In this document: one piece after another, positions 35,318-46,560 of the stretch
How the letters are laid out: each line of letters opens with the position of its first letter
Numbering within the stretch: position 1 is the first letter of the stretch
NCBI GenBank assembly: GCA_950022295.1
Contig: OX465601.1
Coordinates: 172,115,501-172,179,500 of the forward strand
Origin: Bromus sterilis
Taxonomy: Eukaryota; Streptophyta; Magnoliopsida; Poales; Poaceae
Direction of reading: 5' to 3'
Length of the DNA: 64,000 nt
The notes under the pieces: model-generated
Seen by the model: only the letters and a program-made list of their open reading frames with translations
The model's database searches: none
Told to the model about the DNA's origin: nothing
Translations under genes and position numbers: made by a program

Positions 35318-36978
35318 TAAAAGGATCGGAATGTCGAATAGAGGGGGGGTGAATAGGCGACTAATAATTTTTATGACTTCTTATCAAATTTAGGCTCAAT
35401 AAGAAAAGTAAGTTGTCTAGATATGCAACTAGGTGAGTAAACTATATGACAACTTAACAACAACAAGAAAGCAAGCAAGATATAAGCAATGAATAAAAGA
35501 TAGAGTGAACACGGAGACAAGGATATGTTACCGGAGTTCCTTCTCTCTCGAGAAGTACGTCTCCGTTTGGAGAGGGTGCGGAGCACAATGCTCACACGAA
35601 GGCCAACGAGGGCCACCCTATTCTCCTCACGCTCTTGCCAATGCAAGATGTCGTGATCCACTATGCGGTGGCCTTGAAGGTGGCAACCGAACCTTTACAA
35701 TACAAGGTTGGGGCAATCTCCACAACTCAATTGGAGGCTCCCAACAAACCACGGAGCTTCACCACAATGGAATGTGGCTTCGAGGTGAACTCTTCCGTCT
35801 AGGGTACCAAAGCACCCAAGAGTAACAAGATCCACAAGGGATTAATGGGGGAATCAAATATCCTTTGGTGGAAGTGTAGATCGGGGCCTCCTCTTCCAAA
35901 CCCTAGAGAATCAACAAGTTTTGATGGCTAGGGAGGGAGATTGGGCAAGAATGGAGCTTGGGCGTCAATGGAGGTGAGAGCAATAAATGAGGTATGTGGC
36001 AAGGAGGAAGAAGACCCCCTTTATAAGGGGGCTCAAAACCAGTCGTTGGAGCTCCACCAACCACGGTACTACCGCCCTCAGAGCGGTACTACCATGGTAC
36101 GGTACTACCACCGTTAGGGCGGTACTACTGCCCTGCGGTAGTACTGCACTTCTACTACCGTCCTAGTACTGCTGCAAGCAGAAGCTTTTGCGGTACTTAG
36201 TACGGTAGTAATGTGCGGTACTACCGCGGAGCGGTACTACCACGCTGAGAGCGTTACTACCGCCCTGCGGTAGTACTGCACTCTACTACTGTCCTAGTAC
36301 CGCCATAAGCAGAAGCTTTTGTGGTACTTAGTACGGTAGTATAGTGCGGTACTACCGCGGAGCGGTACTACCGTGCTGAGAGCGGTACTACGTCCTGCGG
36401 TAGTACTGCACTCTACTATCGTCCTAGTACCACCGTAAGCAGAAGCTTTTGCGGTACTTAGTATGGTAGTATGGTGCGGTACTACCACGGAGCGGTACTA
36501 CCATGCTCCAAGTAGTACTACCGCCCTGCGGTAGTACTGCACTCTACTACCGTTCTAGTACCGCCGTTAGAAGAAGCTTTTGCGGTACTGAGTACGGTAG
36601 TACGGTGCGGTACTACCGCGGACCGGTACTACCGTGCTCCAAGCGGTACTACCGTGGTGGGAAACCACGGAAGACCAAGCCACCATACTAGATCATCTCC
36701 ATGACGCACGGAGAAAAAGTTGGTGCATAGTGTGTGCATGTGTGATGATTCCACCACCATTCCAAGGCGAATCCCCTCTTTATAGTACGGATTTCCTACA
36801 ACTCTATCACCAAAATAAATCAAAATGAAAACTCCATCTTCACGTTTCGTCTACCGAGGGGAAGATAATTGTCTTGAGCCATGACTAAGATTATCTGCAA
36901 TGCTCAATTCACACTGTTAATCCGCAAATGTGTTGTCATCAATCACTAAAACCAATCAAGGGGAAATATGCCCTATCA
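35318..36978 (-). repeat. 3' LTR of element F
   Basis: 1661 bp, plus-strand edges TAAAAGGATC (TG changed to TA on the plus strand) and GCCCTATCA. It contains a TATA box on the minus strand at about 36019-36026 and a tandem array at 36065-36660. ORFs on both strands at 35371-35661 and 35505-35825 recur in the other three LTR copies of F and G. Confidence 0.9.
36065..36660. repeat. Tandem array of ~131-bp units built on palindromic GGTAGTACC motifs
   Basis: The marker GAAGCTTTTG recurs near 36181, 36312, 36442 and 36573, a period of 130-131 bp. Each unit has several copies of GCGGTACTACCGC or its partial inverse. The other LTR of F has the array at about 42700-43270, with some units shortened (spacings about 115, 131, 119). 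Confidence 0.88.
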
Positions 36979-37486
36979 ATCTCCCCCTTTTTGGTGTATT
37001 GATGACAACACAAGATTTGCACACTAAAAAATAGGGAATGAGACATGTGACATGGATCTACCAAATATAGGCTATCTCCCCCTAGATGTGTGCACCCATT
37101 GAGATGAGCCTTTGGAATGCATGGCACACACATTAGGATGGGCACTCGCCCTATATTTTATCGACAACGCCACACGAGCTATCAACAAAAAATACAAGAG
37201 CATAAAGATAATAAGTAGGTAGCACAAGCAACACATAATTAAGACATAAAGTACTTTAAGCAAAGAGGTAGCGTATGTCTCACACCATACTTCACGAAGG
37301 TCTCACAAGACGAACTAAAAACCAAAGAAAACACACGGAGTTCACAAGTGGAGCAACAACAACACAGAAAACGCACTTGTGACTCGCCAACCCTAGAAGA
37401 AGAAAATCACAGTCCTAGACTCTCTCCCCCTTTGGCGTCGAGACACCAAAAAGGCAGAGAGCGACCTAGTGCCCCACGGTGATGGA
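36979..37486 (-). other. 3' end of element F internal region with polypurine tract
   Basis: The minus strand reads AAAAGGGGGAGAT next to the 3' LTR (36979-36992), a plus-strand primer tract. Between it and the end of the ORF at 37487 I see no gene; the sequence corresponds to 61684-62182 of element G. Confidence 0.75.
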
Positions 37487-40400
37487 CTACTCCTCAACCT
37501 GATAGTCGTCATCGTCGTTGTCGTCCTCATCAGATGCATCCTCCTCGGACTCCTCAACGGGCGCAGGCTCGTCGGTGGCTGGCGGAGCTGAGTTAGACGA
37601 GCCAGGCACATCCTCATCCAGATCCCAGTGGCTGAACTTAGAGATCCACTTGTCCTCCGGGGTGATTTCCTTCTCAGACCCCGCCTTGACTGTCATGCCC
37701 TGCCTCCTGTAGACCTCATACTGCAGCTGACGGTTCTTCTTCTCCCTTACGTGAGCCTGATACATGCGATGCTGGACATCATTCTGCAGACAGAACAGTT
37801 TCTTCACCTTGCGGGTGAGCTTGGCAGCCCATTCAGGCTGCTCCAAAGACTGAGGAGAGGACTGAGCACCACCAAAGCTGACGCCAGAACGAGTGCGGGG
37901 AACACCCTCACCACCTGCGGTTGTCTCCTCCTCCTCAATCTCCTCATCAGAAGCGACGGGATTGGCATGAGCATGACCATGCCCCCCAGTCCACCTCTGA
38001 TACGTCCAAAACGTATCTATAATTTCTGCTCGTTCCATGCATGTTTTTTGTGATATTGCTATGATCTAGATACACTTTCATACACTTTTGATAATATTTG
38101 GACTAACCTATTAACTCAGTGCACCCCAGTGCCAGTTCCTGTTTTCTGTTGTTTTTCTATTTTAGTTTTCCCTCATATAAAAAGTGCCAGAAAAATTCGG
38201 GAAAATTCAGATAAAAAATCAGCGTACAGGAAGCTTCCAGAAGAGCCCGGGAGGGGCCAGAGGGGAGCCAGGGGGGCCCAGGCAGCCACCCGGCGCGGCC
38301 CCACCCCTGGCCGCGCCAGGGGGGCGCCTGGGGCCCCTGGTCCACCTCTGGCTGCCCCCTTTCGCCTATTTATTCTTCGTCACGGGAAAACTCCAGAAGA
38401 AGAACCCTATTCCGAGAACTCGCCTCTGTTCCGCCGCCGCCGCGCTTCCAAGATCGGGAGCACCAGAAGACCTCTTCCCGGCACCCTGCCGGAGGGAGGA
38501 TTGACCTCCGGGAGTCTCCTCTCCACCATGGATGCTCCCCGGATGTCTCGTGAGTAGTTTTCCTTGGACCATGGATCCGTGATCAGTAGCTATGTGATGT
38601 TCTCCTCCCCTCTTTGATCTTCATTGTTTAGACCTCGTGAGATGCCCTACATGATCGAGGCACCTTTGTAATATTTCTGCTATTGCTATGTTGAGTTTGA
38701 TATGATCCGATGGATTATGAGATTATGTTCAGATTGTGATAGAGTAATATATTTGGTTTTTATCTCTTATATTTTTGTTCCTAAGTAATTCTTGCATGTT
38801 CTCCGTTGCTGTTTATTGCTTTGGCCAAGTAGTAGGTAGTGACTCCAAGAGGGAACGTTGTGCTAGATTGTGGGTTCATGCCCCCCGATGACACGCTTGA
38901 GTGACAGAAACATGAGTCTAGGGGATGTGTTGTTGCCACAAGGGGGAAAACAACGGTTCTTGTGACTTCGGTTACAAGGATTGTTTACTTTATGCAGAGT
39001 TCTTTTTAATGCGGTTGTCTGTTGCTTTGGGTTTACACTTTGTGTGGGGCTCGCAACTTAATACCAGCGAGATGTTCTGGATAGATATCTCAAGTTGGAT
39101 GATTAGTAGTAGATGCAGATGGATTTCGGTCTACTTATTTTGGCGTACTGCCCGTGCTTTTGAACCTCGTCCTTTCTTTTGTATCATAGTTAGCATTGCG
39201 GTGCGTTCATAATCCTGTCAATTGCCTTTCTGTAATTTGTTTACCTCGCATAGCAATTTTATCGTCTTTTGGGAGAGAGACATCACTAGCGAACATCACA
39301 TATGCCGGTCCATATCCTCATTACTATTTCCACGCTATATTTACTTTACTGCTTTTACTTGCTATCATTATCCCTTGCGTTTTATCCTTTGTGAACAACA
39401 AGACCGGAGAGATTGACAACCTCTCTGAACTTCGTTGGGAACAAAGTTATCTGTGTCTGTGTGCAGGTCCGCGTCAGTTGCGCCGCTGACACCTACTTAT
39501 CATCTCTGGAGTCCTACTGGAGACAAACCTTGGTATCTTCACCGAGGGAAAACTGTTGCTGCACTACATCTCAAACCTTTCACTTGGGGTAACCAACGAA
39601 GGGTGAGAAGCCATCAACCTCTCCTTGATCCGCAGCTCCACAACACCATGTTTTGTGAGAACCCCAGCAGGAAACGGGTAGTCCGCCTCAAAGGATTCAT
39701 CCCACGTCCTCTCAAATAGCACCTGGAGATAAGGCCCATAGATAGGGACCTTTCTGTCCATCCCAGAAGTGTGGAGCTCCTCCCACATAATGTTGCACAC
39801 ATCCAGTGTCTGAGTGTTGTTCTTGTACTCCTCGCAAAGCAGCAACATGTTCACCAGATAGCTGTGAACCAAGTTCAGATTCCCAACCCGAGGGAACAGA
39901 GAGGTCCTGAATATCCTTTGCATGATATCCAGGAACGGATTAAGAACCAAACGAGTCTTCTTCTTGCCCTTGGCATCAGTGTATGGAACCGAGACCTGAA
40001 AAGGAGACAGCTCACTCTTGGACAGAGCTGCCCCTTGGGTGTGAGGGCGGAGACCAACAGACTCATCCGGAGTGGAGAACGGAACATTCAGAGCCTACAT
40101 GAACACCTCCCACGTGCAGCTCACTTGGTCCACATGAAGCATCCAGGTAAGGGTACGGACTCCTTCCTTGCGAAAATAGACAGTAGCAAAGAACTGAGCT
40201 AGAAGATCAACATCGAAGTCCTTGTTGAATGAGATGATGTTGCCAATCCCAAACTGCTCACAGAGAGCAGTAGCCTCCCCAAAATAATCAGCATGATCCG
40301 TCATGTAACCCAGGCTGACAGACTTCACATTGGGAACGAAAGCATTTTTCCTATCCTTGAGTATCATGTTGTACACATCCTGATGTTTCTTGTTCCAGAA

Positions 40401-40613
40401 CTTGGTGCCCACCAGAGAAGGATCTTTCTCCACACGATACGGGTTTGATTGACGGTAAGCCCGGTATGCTGGCAGCGGGAGCTCATCCAAAGGTATTTGC
40501 TTCTCTTTCTTCTTATGAGCGGTCTTCTTCAAGAACGTTGAACCTGAGATGCCTGTGGCCTTGCGCTTCAAATGCTGACGAGATCCATCACCTGGCCAGC
40601 CCAAAAGGAACAA
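37487..40613 (-). pseudogene. Extra 3' ORF of element F (plant mobile-domain-like), broken
   Basis: In reading order the ORF runs from about 40613 to 39617, is interrupted by solo LTR M, and resumes from 37998 to 37487. A single nonsense codon (TAG at 40095-40097) breaks the first part; the frame is otherwise kept, also across the M insertion. The N-terminal part is basic (HLKRKATG, then TAHKKKEK). The core has DVDLLAQFFATVYF and WMLHVDQVSCTWEVFM, resembling the domain in Athila ORF1-like and other plant mobile-domain proteins. A coiled-coil-like basic segment and a strongly acidic tail (DEDDNDDDDYQVEE) end it. The position after pol matches the envelope-like ORF of SIRE elements. No ATG opens the frame; the first conserved codons follow a splice-acceptor-like GGCCAG. 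Confidence 0.75.
37999..39616 (+). mobile_element. Solo LTR M of the A family, 1618 bp
   Basis: TGATACGTCC to AAGCCATCA, with perfect TSD ACCTC at 37994-37998 and 39617-39621. No second LTR or internal sequence, hence a solo LTR. It disrupts the 3' ORF of F. Confidence 0.92.
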
Positions 40614-41119
40614 CGAAACACAAGAGAAATGAGATGCAAAAGCCCAGACGAAGTGAACAAAGTAAATCTGTTGGGTGGGTATGAACTGTTGGGGGCGCAG
40701 TAGTACCGCTCAGCGGTAGTACAGTGAGTACACAGCGGTAGTACCGCTCTGTAGCAGTGGTAGTACCTCTTTGGGGACTGCTAGCACGGATCTTAGATCC
40801 GGTACTACCATGACTCCAATAGTTCAAACCAAACCAACACATCTACTTTATTCCTATCTAGCAACCCTTCCATGTCCTCAATGTGCCTAGGAATAGCCAA
40901 AAACCTAGTGGATCTACGAGTATTGCCCTAACCGCAAAATTCATGGAAATGAACGTAAGAGGGAGAGGGAATGGGGCAATACCGGGGTCCATGGCACACG
41001 GGGAGGGTGGGGATCGATCCCACCGCAGAGGAGCACGGAGGGATGGCACAGAGACGGCACACAGGAGAGGGTGCCGTGGATGGCGCCCTTGCTGCCAGAG
41101 AGAGGGAGGAAGGAAACTG
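40614..41119 (-). other. Spacer of element F between gag remnant and 3' ORF
   Basis: Homologous to about 59640-60182 of element G. It contains GGTAGTACC palindromes at about 40700-40810, like those of the LTR. An ATG at about 40990 (minus strand, in GTGCCATGGACCCCGG) opens about 45 codons and is shared in position with G (ATGGATCCCGG at 59760). It begins at the deletion junction of about 41120. Confidence 0.6.
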
Positions 41120-41901
41120 AATGACTCTCCTTCATTTCTGACGAAGTTATCGGCTTGATCTTGGACCTTGTCAAATTTGGAGCTCCGAATACTAGCGCTC
41201 CCCATTAGTGTCCTTTCAAGAAGATCCCAACACTCCTTGGACGTTTCACATTTTCTGACAAGATTTTCTTTCTCGGGCTTCAAACCATTTCCAATCACAA
41301 CTAATGCATGACTGTTGATGGATTTGTCACGATATTATCTTGGAGTCATGTTGTGGAGATCATATGGATGAAAGCCATCTTGGATAATTCGCCACAATTC
41401 CTCCGACGAACCCTTCAAGTGCCTCTTCATACGGTACACCCATATAGGATACTCATCTTTGTTAAGGATAGGAGTAGGTCCTGCATGTACAAAATGAGGC
41501 TCGGGAAGAGGTAAAGAGTGATAGCTCGGAGGAGGAGCAACCGCGGAATAGACGCCCGATCCATTCCCATGAAGGGGAATGGAAGGGTTGCCATTCCTAC
41601 CATCATCACGGAATTGAGAGGTTAACTCTCCTCCTGCCAACTTTGGAATGTTGGGTGTGATGACGGGGTTGTCCACCTCGGGAACCCTAGACATGAGAGC
41701 CCTAAGCATTAGAGAGACTTCATTCATTTGAGCTTTCATGGCGGACATGCCGTCATTGTACTCATGTCTAGAGATGGATGTTGAGTCATCCCTCACGAAC
41801 GTGTTCGTGAGACCCTCGGTACTTGGACTCTTCTCCACGGAGGGATGAGTCGATGTACCTTCTAATGACTCAACCTCTTTGTCCTTCCCCTCTGTCACCA
41901 T
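41120..41901 (-). pseudogene. 5' part of gag of element F
   Basis: ATG at 41899-41901. The sequence is similar to the gag of element G, covering the N-terminal part and the beginning of the UBN2-like Copia gag domain (YRMKRHLKGSSEELWRII). One in-frame TAA at 41335-41337 interrupts it. After VRNEGES the gag sequence ends and spacer sequence begins, still in frame to 40858, so the deletion created a short chimeric tail. The zinc knuckle and coiled-coil parts of gag are missing. Confidence 0.8.
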
Positions 41902-41937
41902 CCTCTTAAGGCGGTGAAGCCCTTAATAAGAGACGAG

Positions 41938-41949
41938 GCTCTGATACCA
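41938..41949 (-). other. Initiator-Met primer binding site of element F
   Basis: The minus strand reads TGGTATCAGAGC, exactly the initiator Met tRNA complement, two bases from the LTR edge at 41952. Confidence 0.9.
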
Positions 41950-41951
41950 AA

Positions 41952-43586
41952 TGAAAGGATCGGAATGTCGACTAGAGGGGGGGTGAATAGGCGACTAACA
42001 ATTTTTATGACTTCTTATCAAACTTAGGCTCAACAAGAAAAGTAAGTTGTCTAGATATGCAACTAGGTGAGTAAACTATATGACAACTTAACAACAACAA
42101 GAAAGAAAGCAAGATATAAGCAATGAATAAAAGGTAGAGTGAACACGGAGACAAGGATATGTTACCGGAGTTCCTTCTCTCCCGAGAAGTACGTCTCCGT
42201 TTGGAGAGGGTGCGGAGCACAATGCTCACACGAAGGCCAACGAGGGCCACCCTATTCTCCTCACGCTCTTGCCAATGCAAGATGTTGTGATCCACTACGC
42301 GGTGGCCTTGAAGGTGGCAACTGAAACTTTACAATACAAGGTTGGGGCAATCTCCACAACTCAATTGGAGGCTCCCAACAAACCACGGAGCTTCACCACA
42401 ATGGAATGTGGCTCTGAGGTGACCTCTTCCGTCTAGGGCACGAAAGCACCCAAGAGTAACAAGATCCACAAGGGACTAATGGGCGGAATCAAATATCCTT
42501 TGGTGGAAGTGTAGATCGGGGCCTCCTCTTCCAAAACCTAGAGAATCAACAAGTTTTGATGGCTAGGGAGGGAGATCGGGCAAAAAATGGAGCTTGGGCG
42601 TCAATGGAGGTGAGAGCAATAAATGAGGTAGGTGGCAAGGAGGAAGAAGACCTCCTTTTATAAGGGGGCTCAAAACCAGGCGTTGGAGCTCCACCAACCA
42701 CGGTACTACCGCCCTCAGAGAGGTACTACCGTGGTACGGTACTATCGCCCTCAGGGCGGTACTACCGCCCTGCGGTAGTACTACAATTCTACTACCGTCC
42801 TAGTACCGCTCCAAGCAGAAGCTTTTGCGGTACTTAGTACGGTAGTGCTGTGCGGTACTACCGTGCTGAGAGCGGTACTACCGCCCTGTGGTAGTACTGC
42901 ACTCTACTACCGTCCTAGTACCGCCGTAAGCAGAAGCTTTTTCGGTACTTAGTACGGTCATACAATGCGGTACTACCGCGGAGCAGTATTACCGTGCTGA
43001 GAGCGGTACTACCGTCCTGCGGTAGTACTGCACTCTACTACCGTCCTAGTACCGCTGTAAGCAGAAGCTTTTGCGGTACTTAGTACGGTAGGATGGTGCG
43101 GTACTACCGCGGAGCGGTACTACCATGCTCCAAGCGGTACTACCGCCTTGCGGTCTACTACCATTCTAGTACCGCGTTAGCAGAAGCTTTTGTGGTACTG
43201 AGTACGGTAGTACGATGCGGTACTACCGCGGACCGGTACAACCGTGCTCCAAGCGGTACTACCGTGGTGGGAAACCACGGAAGACCAAGACACCATACTA
43301 GATCATCTCCATGACGCACGGAGAAAAAGTGGGTGCATAGTGTGTGCATGTGTGATGATTCCACCCACCATTCCAAGGCGGATCCCCTCTTTATAGTATA
43401 GATTTCCTACGACTCAATCACCAAAAGAAATCGAAAGGAAAACTCCGTCTTCACATTCCGTCAACGGGGAAGATAACCGTCTTGAGCCATGACTAAGATT
43501 ATCTACAATGCTCAATTCACATGGTTAATCCGCAAATGTGTTGTCATCAATCACTAAAACCAATCAAGGGGAAATATGCCCTATCA
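41952..43586 (-). repeat. 5' LTR of element F
   Basis: 1635 bp, plus-strand edges TGAAAGGATCGG and GCCCTATCA. It carries the second copy of the palindromic tandem array (about 42700-43270) and a minus-strand TATA box (TATAAAAG complement at 42655-42662). It is directly followed by the TSD AAAGG. Confidence 0.92.
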
Positions 43587-43798
43587 AAAGGATATATATA
43601 GATGAACGGTAAAGATGTAGATGTATTTTGTGTTTGTTCGATTCTGTGTTGTTCTCAATCGGTCGTCACATCAATTATATATATGAGGGGGTTGGTCTTC
43701 CCGTCTAAGAAAAGTACTTGGGCTATTCGACCCGCACAAGGAAAGAGGTCGGTATCCCTTCCAAATCATCAACAGAGCGGAACTCATAATCCCTTCCA
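43587..43798 (-). repeat. Element D 5' LTR, piece 3
   Basis: Starts with the second AAAGG copy and aligns with about 15506-15719 of the D 3' LTR. It stops abruptly at 43798, where truncated LTR sequence of G begins. Compared with the 3' LTR of D, about 75 bp are missing between this piece and the next one at 63803. Confidence 0.85.
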
Positions 43799-44721
43799 CT
43801 CCCAGCGCGGTAGTACCGTGGTGTGGTAGTACGGCAACTAGTACTGCACCCACTACCGTAATTCCACTGGATTGGGCGGTAGTAGGGCACGGTACTGAGC
43901 CGCAGTACTACTGCAGGGCAGTAGTACCGCTCTGAGAGCGGTAGTACCGTGGATGGTGGGGTTCCAACGGCTGCTTTAATTCCCACCTATAAAAGGGGGT
44001 CTTCTTCCCCATGGAGACTTACCTCATTTATTTCTCTCACCTCCATTGACGTCCAAGCTCTATTCTTTCCCGATCTCCCTCCCTAGCCATCAAAACTTGT
44101 TGATTCTCTAGGGTTTGGAAGAGGAGGCCCCGATCTACACTTCCACCAAAGGATATTTGATTTCCCCCACTAATCCCTTGTGGATCTTGTTACTCTTCGG
44201 TGCTTCGTTGCCCTAGACGGAAGAGGTCACCTCGAAGCCATATCCATTGTGGTGAAGCTTCGTGGTTTCGTTGGGAGCCTCCAATTGAGTTGTGGAGATA
44301 GCACCAACATTGTATTGTAAAGGTTCGGTCGCCGTCTTCAAGGCTACCGCATAGTGGATCACGGCAAATTGCATTGGCAAGAGCATGAGGAGAATAGGGT
44401 GGCCCTCGTTGGTCTTCGTGTGAGCATTGTGCTCTGCACCCTCTCCAAACGGAGACATACTTATCGAAAGAGAAGGAACTTCGGTAACATATCCTTGTCT
44501 CCCGTGTTCTCTTTACCTTTACGTTGTGCAAGTTTTATTCATTGATTATATCTTGTTTGCCTTCTTGTTGTTGTTCTATTTTTCATATAGGTTATTCACC
44601 TAGTTTCATATCTAGACAACTTACTTTTTGTGTTGAGCCTATATTTGTTAAGAAGAGCCTAAAAAATTGTTAGTCGCCTATTCACCCCCCCCCCCCTCTA
44701 GTCGACATTCTGATCCATTCA
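43799..44721 (+). repeat. 5' LTR of element G, truncated
   Basis: Starts within LTR sequence corresponding to about 62632 of the 3' LTR, so about 450 bp of the LTR start is gone. The remaining part is also about 250 bp shorter than the 3' LTR, mainly through fewer tandem units. TATA box TATAAAAG at about 43988-43995. It ends GATCCATTCA. A run of about ten C residues lies near 44687. Confidence 0.85.
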
Positions 44722-44723
44722 TT

Positions 44724-44736
44724 TGGTATCAGAGGC
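44724..44736 (+). other. Initiator-Met primer binding site of element G
   Basis: TGGTATCAGAGGC lies two bases after the LTR end. One base differs from the exact site (an extra G). Confidence 0.85.
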
Positions 44737-44936
44737 TCGTCTCTTATTAAGGGCTTTACCGCCTTAAGAGGATGTCGCAAGGGGATAAGAATGAAGAGGT
44801 TGAGTTATTAGGAGGTACTTCGACTCATCCCTCCTTGGAGGAAGGTCCGAGTACCGATGGCTTCACGAACACGTTCGCGAAGGATGACTCATCATCTATC
44901 TCTCAACATGAGTACAATGACGGCATGTCCGCCATG

Positions 44937-46560
44937 TGATGCAGAGTTGGTCAACTCTCCTTGTTGGTTACCCCAAGTGGAAGGTTGATGCAGATAGTGG
45001 CAAATTTCCCTTAGCGAAGATGCTAAGGTTTAGATTGTCTCCAGAAGGACTCATGAGGATACACTAGGTGTCACGGCGCTTGACGTGGACCTGCACACAA
45101 CAAATAACTTTGCTCCCAACGAGTACAGAGGAGTTGTCAATTCCTCCGGCCTTGTCGTTTACAAAGGATCAACGCAAGAGATAAAAGGTACTAAGGAAAG
45201 TAAAAGCTGAAAGTAAATTGTGGGTGTGAACAATGATGTGAAGATGGACCGGGGTCCCGTGATTTTCACTAGTGATGTCTCTCTCCCAAAAGACGATAAA
45301 AATGCTAGCGAGGTAAACAAATCACAGTTGGGCAATTGACAGGATTATGAAGGCACCGCAATGCTAACTATGCTGCAAAGAAAGGAAGGGCTCAAAAGCA
45401 ATGGGCAGTAAGCCAAGGTAAGTAGACCGAAATCCATCTGCATCTACTACGAATCATCCACCTTGAGATATCTATCCAGAACATCTCGCTGGTATTAAGT
45501 TGCGAATCCCACCCAAAGTGTAAACTCAAAGCAACAGACAACTGCATTAAAAGAACTTTGCGTAAAGTAAACAAACCTTACACCCGCAAGTACAAGCACC
45601 GTTGTTTTATCCCTGGTGGCAACAGCACATCCCCTAGTCTCATGTTTCTGTCACTCAAGCTAGACATCAGGGGGCTGAACCCACAATCAAGCATAACGCT
45701 CTCTCTTGGAGTTGCAAATAAAATACTTGGCCAAAGCAAATACCGCAACGGAGAACATGCAAGAATTTACTCAAGAACAAAATATAAAAGAGAAGAACCA
45801 AATATATTACTCATCACAATCTGAACATAGTCTCATAATCCATCAGATCCCAAAAAACTCAGCATAGCAACAGCAGAAATTACATAGATGCCTCGATCAT
45901 GTGAGGCAGCTCACAAGGACTCGAAAGTGGAAGCACAAAGGGGGGATAGATTCATCACATAGCTACTGATCACGGACCAATGGTCCAAGGGGGACTACTC
46001 ATGGCACATACGGGAGGCGTCCATGGCTATGGATGGTCTCCCGGAGGGGGTTTCTCCTTCCCGCAGGGTGCCGGGGCAGCTTCTCCAGGCAGCCCCGATC
46101 TTGAAACGGCGGCGGCGGCGGAACAGAGAGGTTCTCGCAAAAAAGGCATCCGTATTAGGGGTTTCTACCCCGAGGGGTAAATATAGGCGAAGGGGGGTGT
46201 CGAGGGGACCCACCAGGAAGCCAGGAGGCCTCCTGGCGCAGCCCAGGGTGCGGCCGCGCCAGGGACCCTCCTGGTCTTTGGTGGTTCCCCCCCCCCCCCT
46301 TGCCTCCTTTGGTTATTCCGGAAGGTTCCTTGACGCTAATTTTTAATATAATTTTCCCGGAATTTTTTGGGCACTTTTAATGGCCGGAAAACCTGAAATA
46401 CAAAAACAACAGAAAACAGGAACTGGCAACTAGGTGCACTGAGTTAATAGGTTAGTACAAATTGGTTCAAAAGTGTATAAAAGTTCAAGAAAAACATGGC
46501 AAAGTCACACAAAACATGCATGGAGCAAGCAAAAAATTTAGATACGTTTGGGACGTATCA
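44937..46560 (-). repeat. 3' LTR of element N
   Basis: 1624 bp, plus-strand edges TGATGCAGAGTTGG and GGGACGTATCA. Contains a homopolymer run of about ten C residues near 46290 that is shorter in the partner LTR. Confidence 0.92.

Larger units (their letters stand above)
35318..43586 (-). mobile_element. Element F: SIRE/Maximus-like Copia element with pol deleted
   Basis: Perfect TSD AAAGG at 35313-35317 and 43587-43591. The LTRs are 1661 and 1635 bp. The initiator-Met primer site is at 41938-41949 and the polypurine tract at 36979-36992, both for the minus strand. The internal region holds the first part of gag and an extra 3' ORF. The rest of gag, protease, integrase, RT and RNase H are absent: at about 41120 the gag sequence joins directly the region that in element G lies after RNase H. 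The ORF is split by solo LTR M. Confidence 0.9.

Noticed and set aside
36065..36660. Regularly spaced repeats resembling a CRISPR array
   Set aside because: The unit of about 131 bp has no short repeat with unique spacers; the spacers repeat too, and the array lies inside an LTR of a plant retrotransposon.
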